NCBI GenBank assembly: GCA_035455185.1 | Contig: DATIFQ010000448.1 | Location: 1 to 13,961, forward strand | DNA from: JAEHDI01 sp035455185 | Lineage (GTDB): Bacteria > Acidobacteriota > Terriglobia > Bryobacterales > Bryobacteraceae | Reading direction: 5' to 3' | Length of the DNA stretch: 13,961 bases | In this document: positions 1-5,367 of the stretch, one piece after another | How positions within the stretch are numbered: the stretch's first letter is position 1 | How the letters are laid out: every line of letters begins with the position of its first letter | Program-made: the position numbers and the translations under genes | Notes under the pieces: generated by a model | The model's database searches: none | What the model was told of the DNA's origin: nothing | What the model saw: the letters and a program-made list of their open reading frames with translations, nothing else

Positions 1-2
1 GC

Positions 3-77
3 AAATGGAAGTCGCTCGAAGCGGCGCTGCGCGGAATGTTCTGGTCGCAACGACTCCCCATTGACGAACGGCCATGA
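3..77 (+). CDS. 3' end of an unidentified gene (partial)
   Basis: The window opens inside what is probably a plus-strand reading frame. Frame 3 gives about 24 residues ending in RLPIDERP and a TGA at 75-77. Its third-position GC is higher than in the alternative frame ending at 62-64. A strong intrinsic terminator begins 21 bases after the stop, which supports a gene ending here. The fragment is too short to recognise a family, so no function is proposed. Frame 2 remains a possible alternative. Confidence 0.35.
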   Translation, partial: KWKSLEAALRGMFWSQRLPIDERP

Positions 78-98
78 CGATGCACCGGTGAGCGAGGT

Positions 99-131
99 AA
101 CCCGGGGCCGCTTCGGTCCCGGGTTGTTTTT
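99..131 (+). terminator. Rho-independent terminator
   Basis: The arm AACCCGGGGCCG (99-110) pairs with GGTCCCGGGTT (115-125), apart from one G-T wobble, around a very short loop near 111-114. This gives a stem of about 11-12 bp, followed at once by GTTTTT (126-131). It is correctly placed to end the plus-strand gene stopping at 77. No T-run follows on the opposite strand, so it should act in one direction. Confidence 0.85.
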
Positions 132-160
132 ATGTGCGTCCCGCAGCTCACTGGTTGGAA

Positions 161-330
161 CTACTTCATCACTGCCCCGCCATCCACATTGATCGTCTGC
201 CCGATGATCCCGTCGCTCCATTCGCTCGACAGAAAAAGACACGCGCGCCACGTCCAGAGGTTCGCCGTGCCGCTCGCCGTCAGAGAACCGTTCACAGCGT
301 CGAGATCTGGAAACCAGTGGTCGTCCGCGT
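161..330 (-). pseudogene. Short-chain dehydrogenase C-terminal remnant, frameshifted
   Basis: The last residues before the TAG at 161-163 read SSEWSDGIIGQTINVDGG followed by AVMK. This is the hallmark C-terminal segment of FabG-like SDR oxidoreductases (FLxS..S..ITGQxINVDGG). The expected upstream piece, HGEPLDVARV, is present but in another frame (about 238-269, read leftward). The switch occurs at the A5 run at 233-237 (T5 on the coding strand). Further upstream SDR similarity fades near 330, just before the kinase promoter, so the catalytic and NAD-binding parts are absent. About 35-50 residues remain of a family of about 250. I see it as a decayed fragment, not a functional gene. Confidence 0.65.
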
Positions 331-375
331 CGCACGTGTCAAAAAAGCTCAACCCTCCAACTCGCGGGCCGGGAT

Positions 376-393
376 TATACTCCGAAAGGAGGG
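376..393 (+). promoter_or_regulatory. -10 box and Shine-Dalgarno of the kinase gene
   Basis: TATACT at 376-381 resembles a sigma-70 -10 element, and AAGGAGGG at 387-393 is a strong ribosome binding site 6 bases before the ATG at 400. No convincing -35 hexamer is visible at the right distance. The Shine-Dalgarno fixes the kinase start with good certainty; the promoter call is weaker. Confidence 0.5.
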
Positions 394-399
394 CCGCCC

Positions 400-1170
400 A
401 TGACCGGCCGCACCATCTCGCACTACCAGATCCTCGAGAAGCTGGGCGAGGGCGGGATGGGTGTGGTTTATAAGGCGCGGGACACCCACCTCGACCGTTT
501 CGTCGCGATCAAGGTCCTGCCACCGGAGAAGGTCGCCGATCCCGAGCGCAAGCGGCGATTCGTACAGGAAGCCAAGGCAGCCTCGGCGCTCAGTCATCCC
601 AACATCATCCACGTCTACGACATTGATCAGGCCGACGGTATCGACTACATCGCCATGGAGTATGTCGCCGGCAAGAGGCTGGACCGGCTGATCCCCCGGC
701 ACGGGATGCCGTTGAGCGAAGCACTCAAGTGCGGCGTGCAGATCGCCGATGCGCTGGCGGCCGCTCACGGAGCGGGCATCGTGCACCGCGACTTGAAGCC
801 GGGCAACGTCATGGTGACGGACAAGGGTCAGGTCAAGGTACTCGACTTCGGGTTGGCCAAGCTGACGGAGACGGGGGAAAGCGGCGAAGATCCTGTAACG
901 CGCACCATCCGGGACGAGGAAGCGCCGCGCACCGGAGAAGGCAGAATCCTGGGCACGGCCGCCTATATGTCGCCGGAGCAGGCGCAAGGCAAGAAGGTCG
1001 ACGCCAGGTCGGACATCTTCTCGTTCGGCTCCTTGCTGTATGAGATGGTGACCGGCCGGCGGGCGTTTCAGGGTGACTCGGTGGTCTCGACACTGGCGGC
1101 CATCCTAAAGGAGAATCCGGCGCCGCCCAGCCAGGTGGTAGAAGGTCTTCGGCAAAACGGGTCAGCCTGA
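400..1170 (+). CDS. Ser/Thr protein kinase, PknB-like, truncated in the C-lobe
   Basis: A Hanks-type kinase that would phosphorylate Ser/Thr in the cytoplasm. Visible are the glycine loop GEGGMG (16-21), the ATP lysine in VAIKVL (K38), a likely alpha-C glutamate (E57), the catalytic loop HRDLKPGN (129-136, D131), DFG (149-151), GTAAYMSPEQ (185-194) and the SDIFSFGSLLYEM segment. Homology stops at about residue 249 (APPSQVVEG), where subdomain XI and its arginine should follow. The last residues, RQNGSA, and the TGA are read from the inverted repeat of the adjacent transposase unit. Acidobacterial relatives usually carry a long C-terminal sensor region (WD40, TPR or similar); all of it is missing. 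The start is fixed by AAGGAGGG. Residual activity is doubtful, so this is likely a 3'-truncated pseudogene. Confidence 0.85.
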   Translation: MTGRTISHYQILEKLGEGGMGVVYKARDTHLDRFVAIKVLPPEKVADPERKRRFVQEAKAASALSHPNIIHVYDIDQADGIDYIAMEYVAGKRLDRLIPRHGMPLSEALKCGVQIADALAAAHGAGIVHRDLKPGNVMVTDKGQVKVLDFGLAKLTETGESGEDPVTRTIRDEEAPRTGEGRILGTAAYMSPEQAQGKKVDARSDIFSFGSLLYEMVTGRRAFQGDSVVSTLAAILKENPAPPSQVVEGLRQNGSA

Positions 1171-1182
1171 ACTGCGCGATTT
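1153..1182 (+). repeat. Left inverted repeat of the RAYT unit
   Basis: The core GTCAGCCTGAACTGCG (1161-1176) is present in exact reverse complement at 1952-1970. With flanks (CAAAACGG before, CGATTT after) the match covers about 29 positions, with two substitutions and one A-run length difference. It starts 2-3 bases after the last codon that fits the kinase family, so it marks the break in that gene. A small hairpin, GCGCG (1174-1178) with CGCGC (1187-1191), overlaps its inner end. Confidence 0.8.
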
Positions 1183-1191
1183 TTTCCGCGC

Positions 1192-1908
1192 TCACGTGTG
1201 CTCGGCAAACAGTTCCAGTCGGCTCGCGACTTCCACGGCGGAGGCAGTAGCGCGTTCTTTCTTGGGCCGTCCCCTCGCCCAACGGCGACCGAACTGCTCT
1301 GATAGCGACTTAACGAACTGGTCATCGCCAAACGGACGCCCCGCGTAAGTCCAGCGCCTCAGTTGCACCGATTGCTCGCCGTCCGAGCCGACCAGGCTCC
1401 GCCCCCAATCCAATCCATCGTACTCTCTTCGCCACCACTCCAGATCCACAAGCCCACTCGGGTCACGTCCTTCCAGATGCGCGGCAGCGCTTGACCAGGG
1501 ATATGCGCCGGGCCATTCCACCAACCCGGCCCGCACCGGATTCCGCTCCACATACGCCAAGGCCGCCCAGAGGTGACTTGGCCCCAACGAACAGGCAAAG
1601 TATCGGTTCTGCCAGAGATGACCGCTTCGCCCGTACCGCGCGTTGTAATACTGTGCATACCGGCCGTGGACCCGCCGCAGAAGCACGGAAAGAGAGTCCA
1701 CCCGCTCCGGCAAGGTGATCAGATGAACATGGTTCGTCATCAGACACCAAGCCAGCAGGGCGACCCTGGCGTCTTGGAGGTTTCGCCGCAGCAACCCCAG
1801 GTAGGTTTCGCGGTCGGCATCGGCAGAGAACGTCTCCCGCCGGTCGACCCCACGCTGCGTCACATGGCAAGGGACGCCAACTAGAATACAGCGGTCACGC
1901 CGGGGCAT
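1192..1908 (-). mobile_element. REP-associated tyrosine transposase (RAYT, Y1/HUH family)
   Basis: Encodes an intact protein of 238 residues, usual for RAYTs, which are single-strand DNA nucleases related to IS200/IS605 TnpA. From MPRR the motifs are HVTQRG (15-20), the HUH pair in TNHVHLI (H60, H62), the region with the probable nucleophile, GRYAQYYN (Y84 or Y87), then GHLWQNRYF and AYVERNPVRAGLV. A basic tail contains RGRPKK. I start it at MPRR because the family begins this way; an in-frame ATG at 1932 adds eight residues, and neither start has a clear ribosome binding site. Inverted repeats bound the gene. RAYTs normally act on REP palindromes and are not classic insertion sequences, so the long flanking repeats are notable. 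It is undamaged, unlike the kinase it abuts. Confidence 0.9.
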
Positions 1909-1947
1909 ATACCCGATAGTGTCGCTATCCATCCGGGGCTCTCAAAT

Positions 1948-1977
1948 AAATCACGCAGTTCAGGCTGACGCGTTTTT
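1948..1977 (-). repeat. Right inverted repeat of the RAYT unit
   Basis: AAATCACGCAGTTCAGGCTG followed by ACGCGTTTTT is the reverse complement of the left repeat, apart from one G/C and one C/T substitution and one extra T. It lies just upstream of the transposase start and may also hold that gene's promoter or a nuclease recognition site. Together the two repeats define a unit of about 825 bp (1153-1977). Confidence 0.8.
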
Positions 1978-2004
1978 GGACGCGTTTTTGCGGACGGGTT
2001 TTTG
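1967..2004 (+). repeat. Tandem 12-bp repeats GACGCGTTTTTG
   Basis: Three copies lie in a row: GACGCGTTTTTG at 1967-1978, an exact second copy at 1979-1990, and GACGGGTTTTTG at 1993-2004. The first is the outer end of the right inverted repeat. The left repeat ends outward in the related CAAAACGGGTC. The array therefore looks like partial duplication of the element's tip, and it runs into the promoter of the next gene. Confidence 0.75.
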
Positions 2005-2008
2005 AGTG

Positions 2009-2014
2009 TATAAT
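2009..2014 (+). promoter_or_regulatory. -10 box (TATAAT) of the TPR gene, leaderless layout
   Basis: A perfect TATAAT lies six bases before an in-frame GTG at 2021, so transcription would be expected to start at or next to that codon. Upstream, only weak -35 candidates exist: TTTTGC at 1986-1991 with a 17-base spacer, or TTGCGG at 1988-1993 with 15. Both fall inside the repeats at the element's right end. No Shine-Dalgarno is seen, which fits a leaderless mRNA. Confidence 0.5.
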
Positions 2015-2020
2015 CTTGCC

Positions 2021-3091
2021 GTGTCCTTTCGGTTCGGATGCGTCCTCATCGCGGTTGTGGTCCCGCTCGCCGCTCAGCGGGGTAATCCAGTTCCCGGCCA
2101 TATGGAGATCCCCACTCAGATGTCCGGGAAGGTCTTGATGGAGGATGGCAGCTCGCCTCCGGAACAGGTGACCGTGGAGAAGGTCTGCGGCGGCGGCGTT
2201 CCCGAGCCCGTCGCGCGTACCGACCCGAAGGGCGGTTTCGTGGTCCGGTCGCGCTCCGAGCTCAACACCGTCGATGCGAGTCAGAGGAGTGAAACTCGCA
2301 GCGCGAGGGGGAGCGCCGCGCCCACCGTAATCCCGGCCGGATGCTCGGTCCGGGCCCGGCTCGCCGGATACCAGTCGAGCGCCCTCATGGTCGTCAATCC
2401 CAAGGCCGTCGATCTCGGCACGATCATCCTCCGGCCGACCTCGGGCAGTGAAGGAACCACGGTAAGCCTTACGAGTTTGAAGGCGCCCAAGAATGCGCTA
2501 AAAGCGTATGACAAGGCGATGAAGGCGCTCGAAAAGAAGAAGTTTGACGAGGCCCGCGTCGAGCTCGAGAAAGCGACCACGTCCTACCCCGAATATTCCG
2601 AGGCATGGTTGGAACTGGGGCGAGTCCGCCAATATTCCAGGGAACTCGGTCCAGCCCGCGAGGCCTATGAACAGGCGATCAAGGCCGACCCAAAATTCGT
2701 CAAGCCGTACGTCCAACTGGCGACGGTTCTCAACGCCGAACGGAAGTACGAGCAGTTGGTGAGCGTCACCGCCACCGCCATCAAGCTGGACCCGGTGAGT
2801 TTCCCCGCCGCGCATCTCCTCAATGCGATGGGCAACCTTCGCCTTGGGGACATGAAAGCGGCCGCGGCAAGCGCCCGGCAGGCAGTCAAGCTGGACCCCG
2901 AGCACGCCTTCCCGGAAGCCGAATACACACTGGGCGTCGCCCTCGGCAACCTGGGCGATTATCAGGGTGCGGCCGAACACCTGCGAACCTATCTTCAGGT
3001 GGCGCCAAATTCACCGAGCGCCGCTGCGGTGAAGCAGCAACTGGCCGAGTTCGAGCAACTGGCTAAGACGGCTCCTGCCGCCCCGCGCTAG
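2021..3091 (+). CDS. Exported protein with carboxypeptidase-regulatory-like domain and TPR repeats
   Basis: A protein of 356 residues, counted from the GTG at 2021. It opens with a probable signal peptide (FRFGCVLIAVVVPLAAQ, residues 4-19). A beta-sandwich resembling carboxypeptidase regulatory domains follows (about 35-140; GKVLMEDGSSPPE, TDPKGGFVV, CSVRARLAGYQS, VDLGTIILRP), then about five TPR units (160-345; for example AYDKAMKALEKKKFDEA, AWLELGRV, EYTLGVALGNLGDYQGA). TPRs bind other proteins; the partner is unknown and no enzymatic residues are seen. It probably acts in the periplasm or at the membrane. The frame is open from a GTG at 2006, but that codon overlaps the TATAAT box, so 2021 is preferred. 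A loop encoded by a 7-bp dyad (2275-2300) breaks the sandwich. Its tail overlaps the convergent DUF302-like gene by 29 bases. Confidence 0.85.
   Translation: MSFRFGCVLIAVVVPLAAQRGNPVPGHMEIPTQMSGKVLMEDGSSPPEQVTVEKVCGGGVPEPVARTDPKGGFVVRSRSELNTVDASQRSETRSARGSAAPTVIPAGCSVRARLAGYQSSALMVVNPKAVDLGTIILRPTSGSEGTTVSLTSLKAPKNALKAYDKAMKALEKKKFDEARVELEKATTSYPEYSEAWLELGRVRQYSRELGPAREAYEQAIKADPKFVKPYVQLATVLNAERKYEQLVSVTATAIKLDPVSFPAAHLLNAMGNLRLGDMKAAAASARQAVKLDPEHAFPEAEYTLGVALGNLGDYQGAAEHLRTYLQVAPNSPSAAAVKQQLAEFEQLAKTAPAAPR
2275..2300. repeat. REP-like dyad inside the TPR gene
   Basis: TGCGAGT (2275-2281) and ACTCGCA (2294-2300) form a perfect 7-bp inverted repeat around a 12-base purine-rich loop. A further GCGCGAG follows directly. 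It is read in frame as DASQRSETRSARG, in a loop between beta-strands of the domain. No second copy is present in this window. Confidence 0.5.
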
Positions 3092-3557
3092 TCGTTTGAA
3101 GAGTTTCGTCCGCCGCTTCCGTGTCCAGAGGCGGGGGGCCCTCCTGCGTGCACTTTGTGGATCGGGTTCCAACCAGGGCCAGGGCGTCACGGATGCGTCT
3201 CAGCGTGCGGTGAACGGGGATCGATATGGCTGGGGTGACACCTGCTGCCCGAAGAGTCTGTGGCGCGAGGATGCGGACCTGGGTTTCCGCTCCGTGCTCG
3301 GAGAGCACAACATGTAGAGGGAAATAAAGCGCCGCCGCGGCGTCGGCGACGAACGCCTCCAGGAGTTGGTACGGACAACCCACGCCCAGCACCGAGCATT
3401 TCGGCAACCTCACTCCGGATGAGCGCAAGATGCCGCTGGCTACGTCGAAGTCGAATGCCACCTGGAGGCCTTGCTCCTTCAACGCCGCCAGAATCCGCCT
3501 CCGCGCCTGGTCGTAGGGTTGATTCAGAACCAGGGTGCAACTGCATTCGAGATTCAT
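3063..3557 (-). CDS. DUF302-like small protein
   Basis: A soluble protein of 164 residues. Residues about 8-100 follow the DUF302 pattern: YDQARRRILAALKEQGLQV, then FDFDVASGILRSSG, VLGVGCPYQLLEAFVAD and YFPLHVVLSEHG. No signal peptide or membrane segment is seen, and the biochemical role of DUF302 is not established. The tail past about residue 125 is low in family features and is encoded opposite the end of the TPR gene (29-base overlap at 3063-3091). The ATG at 3555-3557 has GGGGAC just upstream; an in-frame TTG at 3594-3596 would add 13 residues and is less likely. The family call is by pattern only. Confidence 0.65.
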   Translation of the reverse strand: MNLECSCTLVLNQPYDQARRRILAALKEQGLQVAFDFDVASGILRSSGVRLPKCSVLGVGCPYQLLEAFVADAAAALYFPLHVVLSEHGAETQVRILAPQTLRAAGVTPAISIPVHRTLRRIRDALALVGTRSTKCTQEGPPPLDTEAADETLQTTSAGRQEPS

Positions 3558-3687
3558 TGGCGTCCCCGGAATTTGTCCATGCAATCTGATCGCCAAGCTC
3601 GTAGCCGGCGTCTTTCGGCGTGATTCTGGAGGATCTTGGACATCTGGTGTGCGGTATTGGCCAACGGGGGCCAGAACTCATCGTGCC

Positions 3688-3693
3688 TATAAT
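3688..3693 (+). promoter_or_regulatory. Probable -10 box of the sialidase-like gene
   Basis: TATAAT lies 28 bases before the ATG at 3722, implying a short leader of about 20 bases. No good -35 is seen at 16-18 bases; TTGGCC at 3657-3662 is too far away. The ribosome binding site is weak, at best GGGTAG at 3713-3718. Confidence 0.4.
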
Positions 3694-3721
3694 GAAAGAA
3701 AGGTTCAAAGCTGGGTAGACG

Positions 3722-4765
3722 ATGTTCCTCCTGACTCTTCTCCTTGCAGCGCAGATTGCGCCACAGTCCGCCGACTTACCGAATCGTCAGCCGCAACTCG
3801 CTACCGATGGAATCCGCCTGGCGTTGACCTACGGGGCCGGCGACCGTGTTTTCTTCGCGGAGTCCAAGGACGCTGGCAAAAGTTGGAGCAAGCCGGTGGT
3901 CGTCTACTCGCAAGGCAAACTCTCACTCGGCATGAGGAGAGGGCCGAGGATCGCGATGACGCCACAGGTCATTGTCATCTCCGCGGTGGTTGGGAAGCAG
4001 GGCCGGGGCGCTGACGGCGATCTGACCGCCTGGCGTTCCGTGGACGGTGGAAAGACGTGGTCCGCCGGAAGGGCGATCAACGATGTGCCATCGGCGGCCC
4101 GAGAGGGATTGCATACCATGGCTGCTGGCGGTAAGGGCATTCTATTCGCCGCCTGGCTCGACCTGCGCGGAAAGGGTACCCGCTTGTATGGCTCGACCTC
4201 ATCGGACGGGGGCGCCACCTGGTCGCCGAACACTCTGGTCTACGAATCCCCGTCCGGGACGGTGTGCGAGTGTTGCCACCCGACGGCCGCCATCGATGCG
4301 CATGGAAGTATCTTCGTTATGTTTCGCAACTCGATCGAGGGAAACCGGGATATGTACCTGGTCCGCTCCGATGACGGTGGAAAGACTTTTGGCCGCGCGG
4401 CTAAGCTGGGCGCTGGTACCTGGAAGCTGAACGCGTGTCCCATGGATGGCGGGTCTCTTCAACTCGGGGCGGACGGTAAACCCATCTCGACCTGGCGGCG
4501 TGAGGGGGAAGTGTTCTATTCGACGGGTCCCGATCCGGAGCAACGGATTGGGACGGGGAAGCATCCCGTCCTGGCTACGACACCTCGCGGGCCCGTCCTG
4601 GCCTGGATCGAGGGCAAGGCGTTGAAGGTGAGGGCGCCGGGACAGAGAGACGCCACCACTCTCGACAGTGATGCCGCCTACCCGAGCATGGTGGCTTTGC
4701 CGACAGGGACTGTCGTGCTGGCCTGGGAACGGGGCGGCACAATCGTCGTCAAAGGACTGGACTGA
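3722..4765 (+). CDS. Exported sialidase-fold (Asp-box, beta-propeller) protein with CECC motif
   Basis: 347 residues. MFLLTLLLAAQ forms a short signal peptide. Four Asp-box repeats are spaced along the chain: SKDAGKSW (48-55), SVDGGKTW (106-113), SSDGGATW (160-167) and SDDGGKTF (216-223). They indicate a six-bladed sialidase-type propeller outside the cytoplasm. The arginine triad of true sialidases is not evident, so no glycosidase activity should be assumed. A cysteine cluster CECCHPTA (182-189) and a later CPMDGG (C239) match a recurrent family annotated loosely as exo-alpha-sialidase. These cysteines may form disulfides or bind a metal, which is inference. The gene is followed by a convergent thioredoxin-like gene 40 bases away. 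The precise role is unknown. Confidence 0.75.
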   Translation: MFLLTLLLAAQIAPQSADLPNRQPQLATDGIRLALTYGAGDRVFFAESKDAGKSWSKPVVVYSQGKLSLGMRRGPRIAMTPQVIVISAVVGKQGRGADGDLTAWRSVDGGKTWSAGRAINDVPSAAREGLHTMAAGGKGILFAAWLDLRGKGTRLYGSTSSDGGATWSPNTLVYESPSGTVCECCHPTAAIDAHGSIFVMFRNSIEGNRDMYLVRSDDGGKTFGRAAKLGAGTWKLNACPMDGGSLQLGADGKPISTWRREGEVFYSTGPDPEQRIGTGKHPVLATTPRGPVLAWIEGKALKVRAPGQRDATTLDSDAAYPSMVALPTGTVVLAWERGGTIVVKGLD

Positions 4766-4775
4766 ATCGCGACTT

Positions 4776-4800
4776 AGCCCGGCTCTTCCGGCTTTGTGTT
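4776..4800 (+). terminator. Weak terminator-like hairpin
   Basis: AGCCCGG (4776-4782) can pair with CCGGCT (4788-4793), with one bulged C. TTGTGTT follows. It sits in the 40-base gap between two convergent genes. The stem is short and the T-run interrupted, so the call is tentative. Confidence 0.35.
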
Positions 4801-4805
4801 CCCGG

Positions 4806-5363
4806 CTAGTGAGCGTGTCCGCCGCTCGGGCTCGGAGCCGGTTCCTTCAGCAATTCAAAAATCGTCGCCCGGAAGTTCGCTTCTTCGTTCCGGAAGAAGC
4901 CATCTTTCCCCTCGAACTGCGCTCGAATCCGCCCCCGCCTGTCAATGAAAACCACGATCGGCACGGTATGCAGTATTCCCGCTGACAACTGGGCAAACTT
5001 GTAGGCCCGTTCCCTTTGGATTGGAGCCACCGGATGAGTTACCTGATAGTCAGCCACAAATCGCGGCGCCGCTGTAACCGCATCGTCGTTGAACGGAAGC
5101 GAGATGGCCTGGAAGCCCTCTCGGCCATACTCCTCTTGTAGCCGGCTCAGCAGCCTTGCGGTGTCCCGGCAGTGGGGACACGTCGTCAACATGAATTCGA
5201 GAACGACCACTTTGCCGCGCAGAAGACTCAAGCGAATCTGCTTCCCGTTGGTATCGGTGAGCACTAGCTCGGGAGCCTTTCGGGTCTCGTTGGCGCCGCG
5301 CATCACCGACGCGGCGAGCGGGACGCTCAGGAGAAATTGTTTCCGGGTCATCGACTGTCTCAA
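4806..5363 (-). CDS. TlpA/AhpC-type thioredoxin-like protein (CPHC)
   Basis: 185 residues. The N-terminus MTRKQFLLSVPLAASV (5-20) is a signal or membrane anchor, with a Tat-like RK rather than a true RR. The thioredoxin fold follows: GKVVVLEFMLTTCPHC (50-65) with redox cysteines C62 and C65, and cis-proline P135 in LHTVPIVVFID. It should be a periplasmic thiol reductase or oxidoreductase of the TlpA/redoxin type; the substrate is unknown. The tail ends GGHAH. The start is a TTG at 5361-5363: AAGGAGG (5373-5379) is 9 bases from it, but 21 from the later ATG at 5349-5351. That ribosome binding site lies inside the end of the regulator gene, 4 bases upstream. It is the last gene of the minus-strand operon. 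Confidence 0.85.
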   Translation of the reverse strand: MRQSMTRKQFLLSVPLAASVMRGANETRKAPELVLTDTNGKQIRLSLLRGKVVVLEFMLTTCPHCRDTARLLSRLQEEYGREGFQAISLPFNDDAVTAAPRFVADYQVTHPVAPIQRERAYKFAQLSAGILHTVPIVVFIDRRGRIRAQFEGKDGFFRNEEANFRATIFELLKEPAPSPSGGHAH

Positions 5364-5367
5364 ACTT

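Noticed and set aside
349..987. 212-residue minus-strand frame opposite the kinase
   Set aside because: Antisense shadow of a well-conserved kinase domain; no recognisable motif.
2006..3091. Kinase C-terminal half continuing after the RAYT unit
   Set aside because: The downstream gene starts with its own signal peptide and domain and shows no kinase subdomain XI or linker sequence.
3657..3672. Possible sigma-54 site before the sialidase-like gene (TTGGCC...GGCC)
   Set aside because: GG at 3659-3660 is followed ten bases later by CC, not GC, so the strict sigma-54 spacing fails.
3187..3708. Long minus-strand frame overlapping the DUF302-like gene (start region reading PHTRCPRSSRITPKDAGYELG)
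   Set aside because: It runs in a different frame from the DUF302-like gene over most of its length, is Arg/Ser/Pro-rich, has no family pattern, and looks like a shadow frame of GC-rich DNA.
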